Shown piece by piece: positions 63,391 to 64,000 of a stretch of DNA of 64,000 nucleotides. Below the pieces are notes generated by a model. The model did not search any database. It was not told the origin of the DNA and saw only the letters and a program-made list of their open reading frames with translations. This DNA is from Streptomyces caniferus. Its GTDB lineage: Bacteria > Actinomycetota > Actinomycetes > Streptomycetales > Streptomycetaceae. The position numbers were made by a program, and so were the translations under genes. How positions within the stretch are numbered: the stretch's first letter is position 1; the number at the start of each line of letters is the position of its first letter. The DNA is taken from NCBI RefSeq assembly GCF_009811555.1, contig NZ_BLIN01000007.1:186001-250000 (forward strand), written 5' to 3'.

Positions 63391-63675
63391 GTGCGATTGA
63401 GAGTGGAGTTCACGACGGAACCGTTCGACCTGGACGAGGCGCCGGCGCATGCGGTGGTGGCGCGGGACGTCGTCACGGGCGCCGAACTGGACGCCGTCGA
63501 CGTCGGTCCGTTCGGCAACACGGCCGAGGGCGAGGCCGATCAGGTGCTCGGCGCGGTGACCGACCTGCTGCGCGAATCGCTGCGGGCGGGCGCCACCCGG
63601 GTGTCCCTGCAGGTCAATGTGATCCGGGAGGCCGGGCAGGGCGAGGCCGGCCAGGGCGCGGGGGAGGCGACGTGA
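63391..63675 (+). CDS. small conserved hypothetical protein
   Basis: A 94-residue protein starting at GTG 63391 with MRLRVEFTTEPFDLDEAPAHA. It has strands and helices typical of a small alpha/beta protein and an acidic, glycine-rich tail. No domain is recognised. TAGGTT at 63378-63383, seven bases before the start, and the absence of a ribosome binding site point to a leaderless transcript. It overlaps the next gene by four bases (GTGA), so the two form an operon divergent from hyi. Confidence 0.7.
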   Translation: MRLRVEFTTEPFDLDEAPAHAVVARDVVTGAELDAVDVGPFGNTAEGEADQVLGAVTDLLRESLRAGATRVSLQVNVIREAGQGEAGQGAGEAT

Positions 63676-64000
63676 CGGAGCCCGCCGACCACCCGTTCGT
63701 CCAGGCGGTCAAGCCGCTGATCGACGCGATGGGCGGACAGATGATCGCGCCGGACCAGGCCCAGGGCGACGATGTCGTACTGACCTGGGAGGGGCGGGAC
63801 CGGGTGGCCGTACGGCTCCCGCATCTGTCGGACTCGCTCGACCACATCCTCGCCGAGCTCCAGCGCCGGCACGGCATGCCGCTCGCGGAGCTGGACCGGA
63901 AGACCAAGCAGTCGGTGGTGCGGATCCTGGAGTCGCGCGGGGCCTTCTCGGTCCGGCACGGGGTGGAGACGGTCGCGGGCGCCCTCGGGGTCAGCCGGTT
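63672..64000 (+). CDS. helix-turn-helix protein, cut by the window end
   Basis: The first 109 residues are visible. They start MTEPADHPFVQAVKPLIDAMGGQM and have a short N-terminal alpha/beta region (VVLTWEGRDRVAVRLPHLSD), then QSVVRILESRGAFSVRHGVETVAGALGVSRF, which looks like the first two helices of a DNA-binding helix-turn-helix. Coupled to the preceding small gene. Its place beside the hyi-glxR operon suggests a regulator of purine/glyoxylate genes; this is inference. Confidence 0.7.
   Translation, partial: MTEPADHPFVQAVKPLIDAMGGQMIAPDQAQGDDVVLTWEGRDRVAVRLPHLSDSLDHILAELQRRHGMPLAELDRKTKQSVVRILESRGAFSVRHGVETVAGALGVSR

Overview
The window is very GC-rich DNA (roughly 70% by eye) with GTG starts, strong AGGAG-type ribosome binding sites, a DmdR-type iron box, DUF2637 and RsbW-like ATPase genes and purine-catabolism genes arranged as in Streptomyces. 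I read it as a Streptomyces (or very close relative) chromosome, mixing conserved genes with two accessory regions.

Layout. 1-11.2 kb: the end of a PP2C-like phosphatase, a pyruvate oxidase (poxB-like), a small membrane protein, a membrane M48 metalloprotease with a coupled partner gene, a GH38 alpha-mannosidase and an RsbW-type ATPase. 11.2-19.3 kb: a DUF2637 membrane protein, then an accessory stretch that looks less GC-rich. It carries a small zinc-knuckle protein, a three-gene cell-wall operon (DUF1906/peptidoglycan-binding protein, 3-TM protein, Tat-exported M15-like protein) and a secreted protein. 19.3-25.2 kb: an FhuF-type ferric reductase under an iron box, a GntR regulator, a SAM methyltransferase, a TPR-like protein and a PucR regulator. 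25.5-32.4 kb: a complete xanthine dehydrogenase module (FAD, 2Fe-2S and molybdopterin subunits, NCS2 purine permease, XdhC). 32.4-42.2 kb: two GNAT acetyltransferases, a LysR regulator, a 4-oxalocrotonate tautomerase, a LuxR regulator divergent from two overlapping acyl-CoA synthetase genes, an ICMT-type methyltransferase and a RidA protein.

42.3-56 kb is a scarred mobile region: a decayed IS5-type transposase, an FtsX permease truncated next to its intact ATPase, a 7-bp tandem repeat, an integrase fragment, and three copies of a 255-bp module (46651, 51058, 55411). Each module has the 3' half of tRNA-Gly(CCC) with its terminator, flanked at fixed distances by paired 11-bp direct repeats that look like integrase arm sites. 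The modules bound two cargo segments of about 4.4 kb that contain no integrase. One carries a complete secY, a frameshifted adk start, and an ECF sigma factor with a membrane partner. The other carries a DUF4328 protein, an aminotransferase, an AEC exporter and a CGNR zinc-finger regulator.

56-64 kb returns to chromosomal genes: a MmcQ/YjbR protein, a GNAT protein, a zinc-ribbon protein, a catalase, and a glyoxylate/ureide operon (hyi, glxR and a gcl-like gene that has lost its central domain and TPP motif). Two small genes, the last one cut by the window edge, end the window. The xdh module (purine to urate) and the hyi-glxR operon (glyoxylate handling) fit one theme: use of purine nitrogen and carbon.
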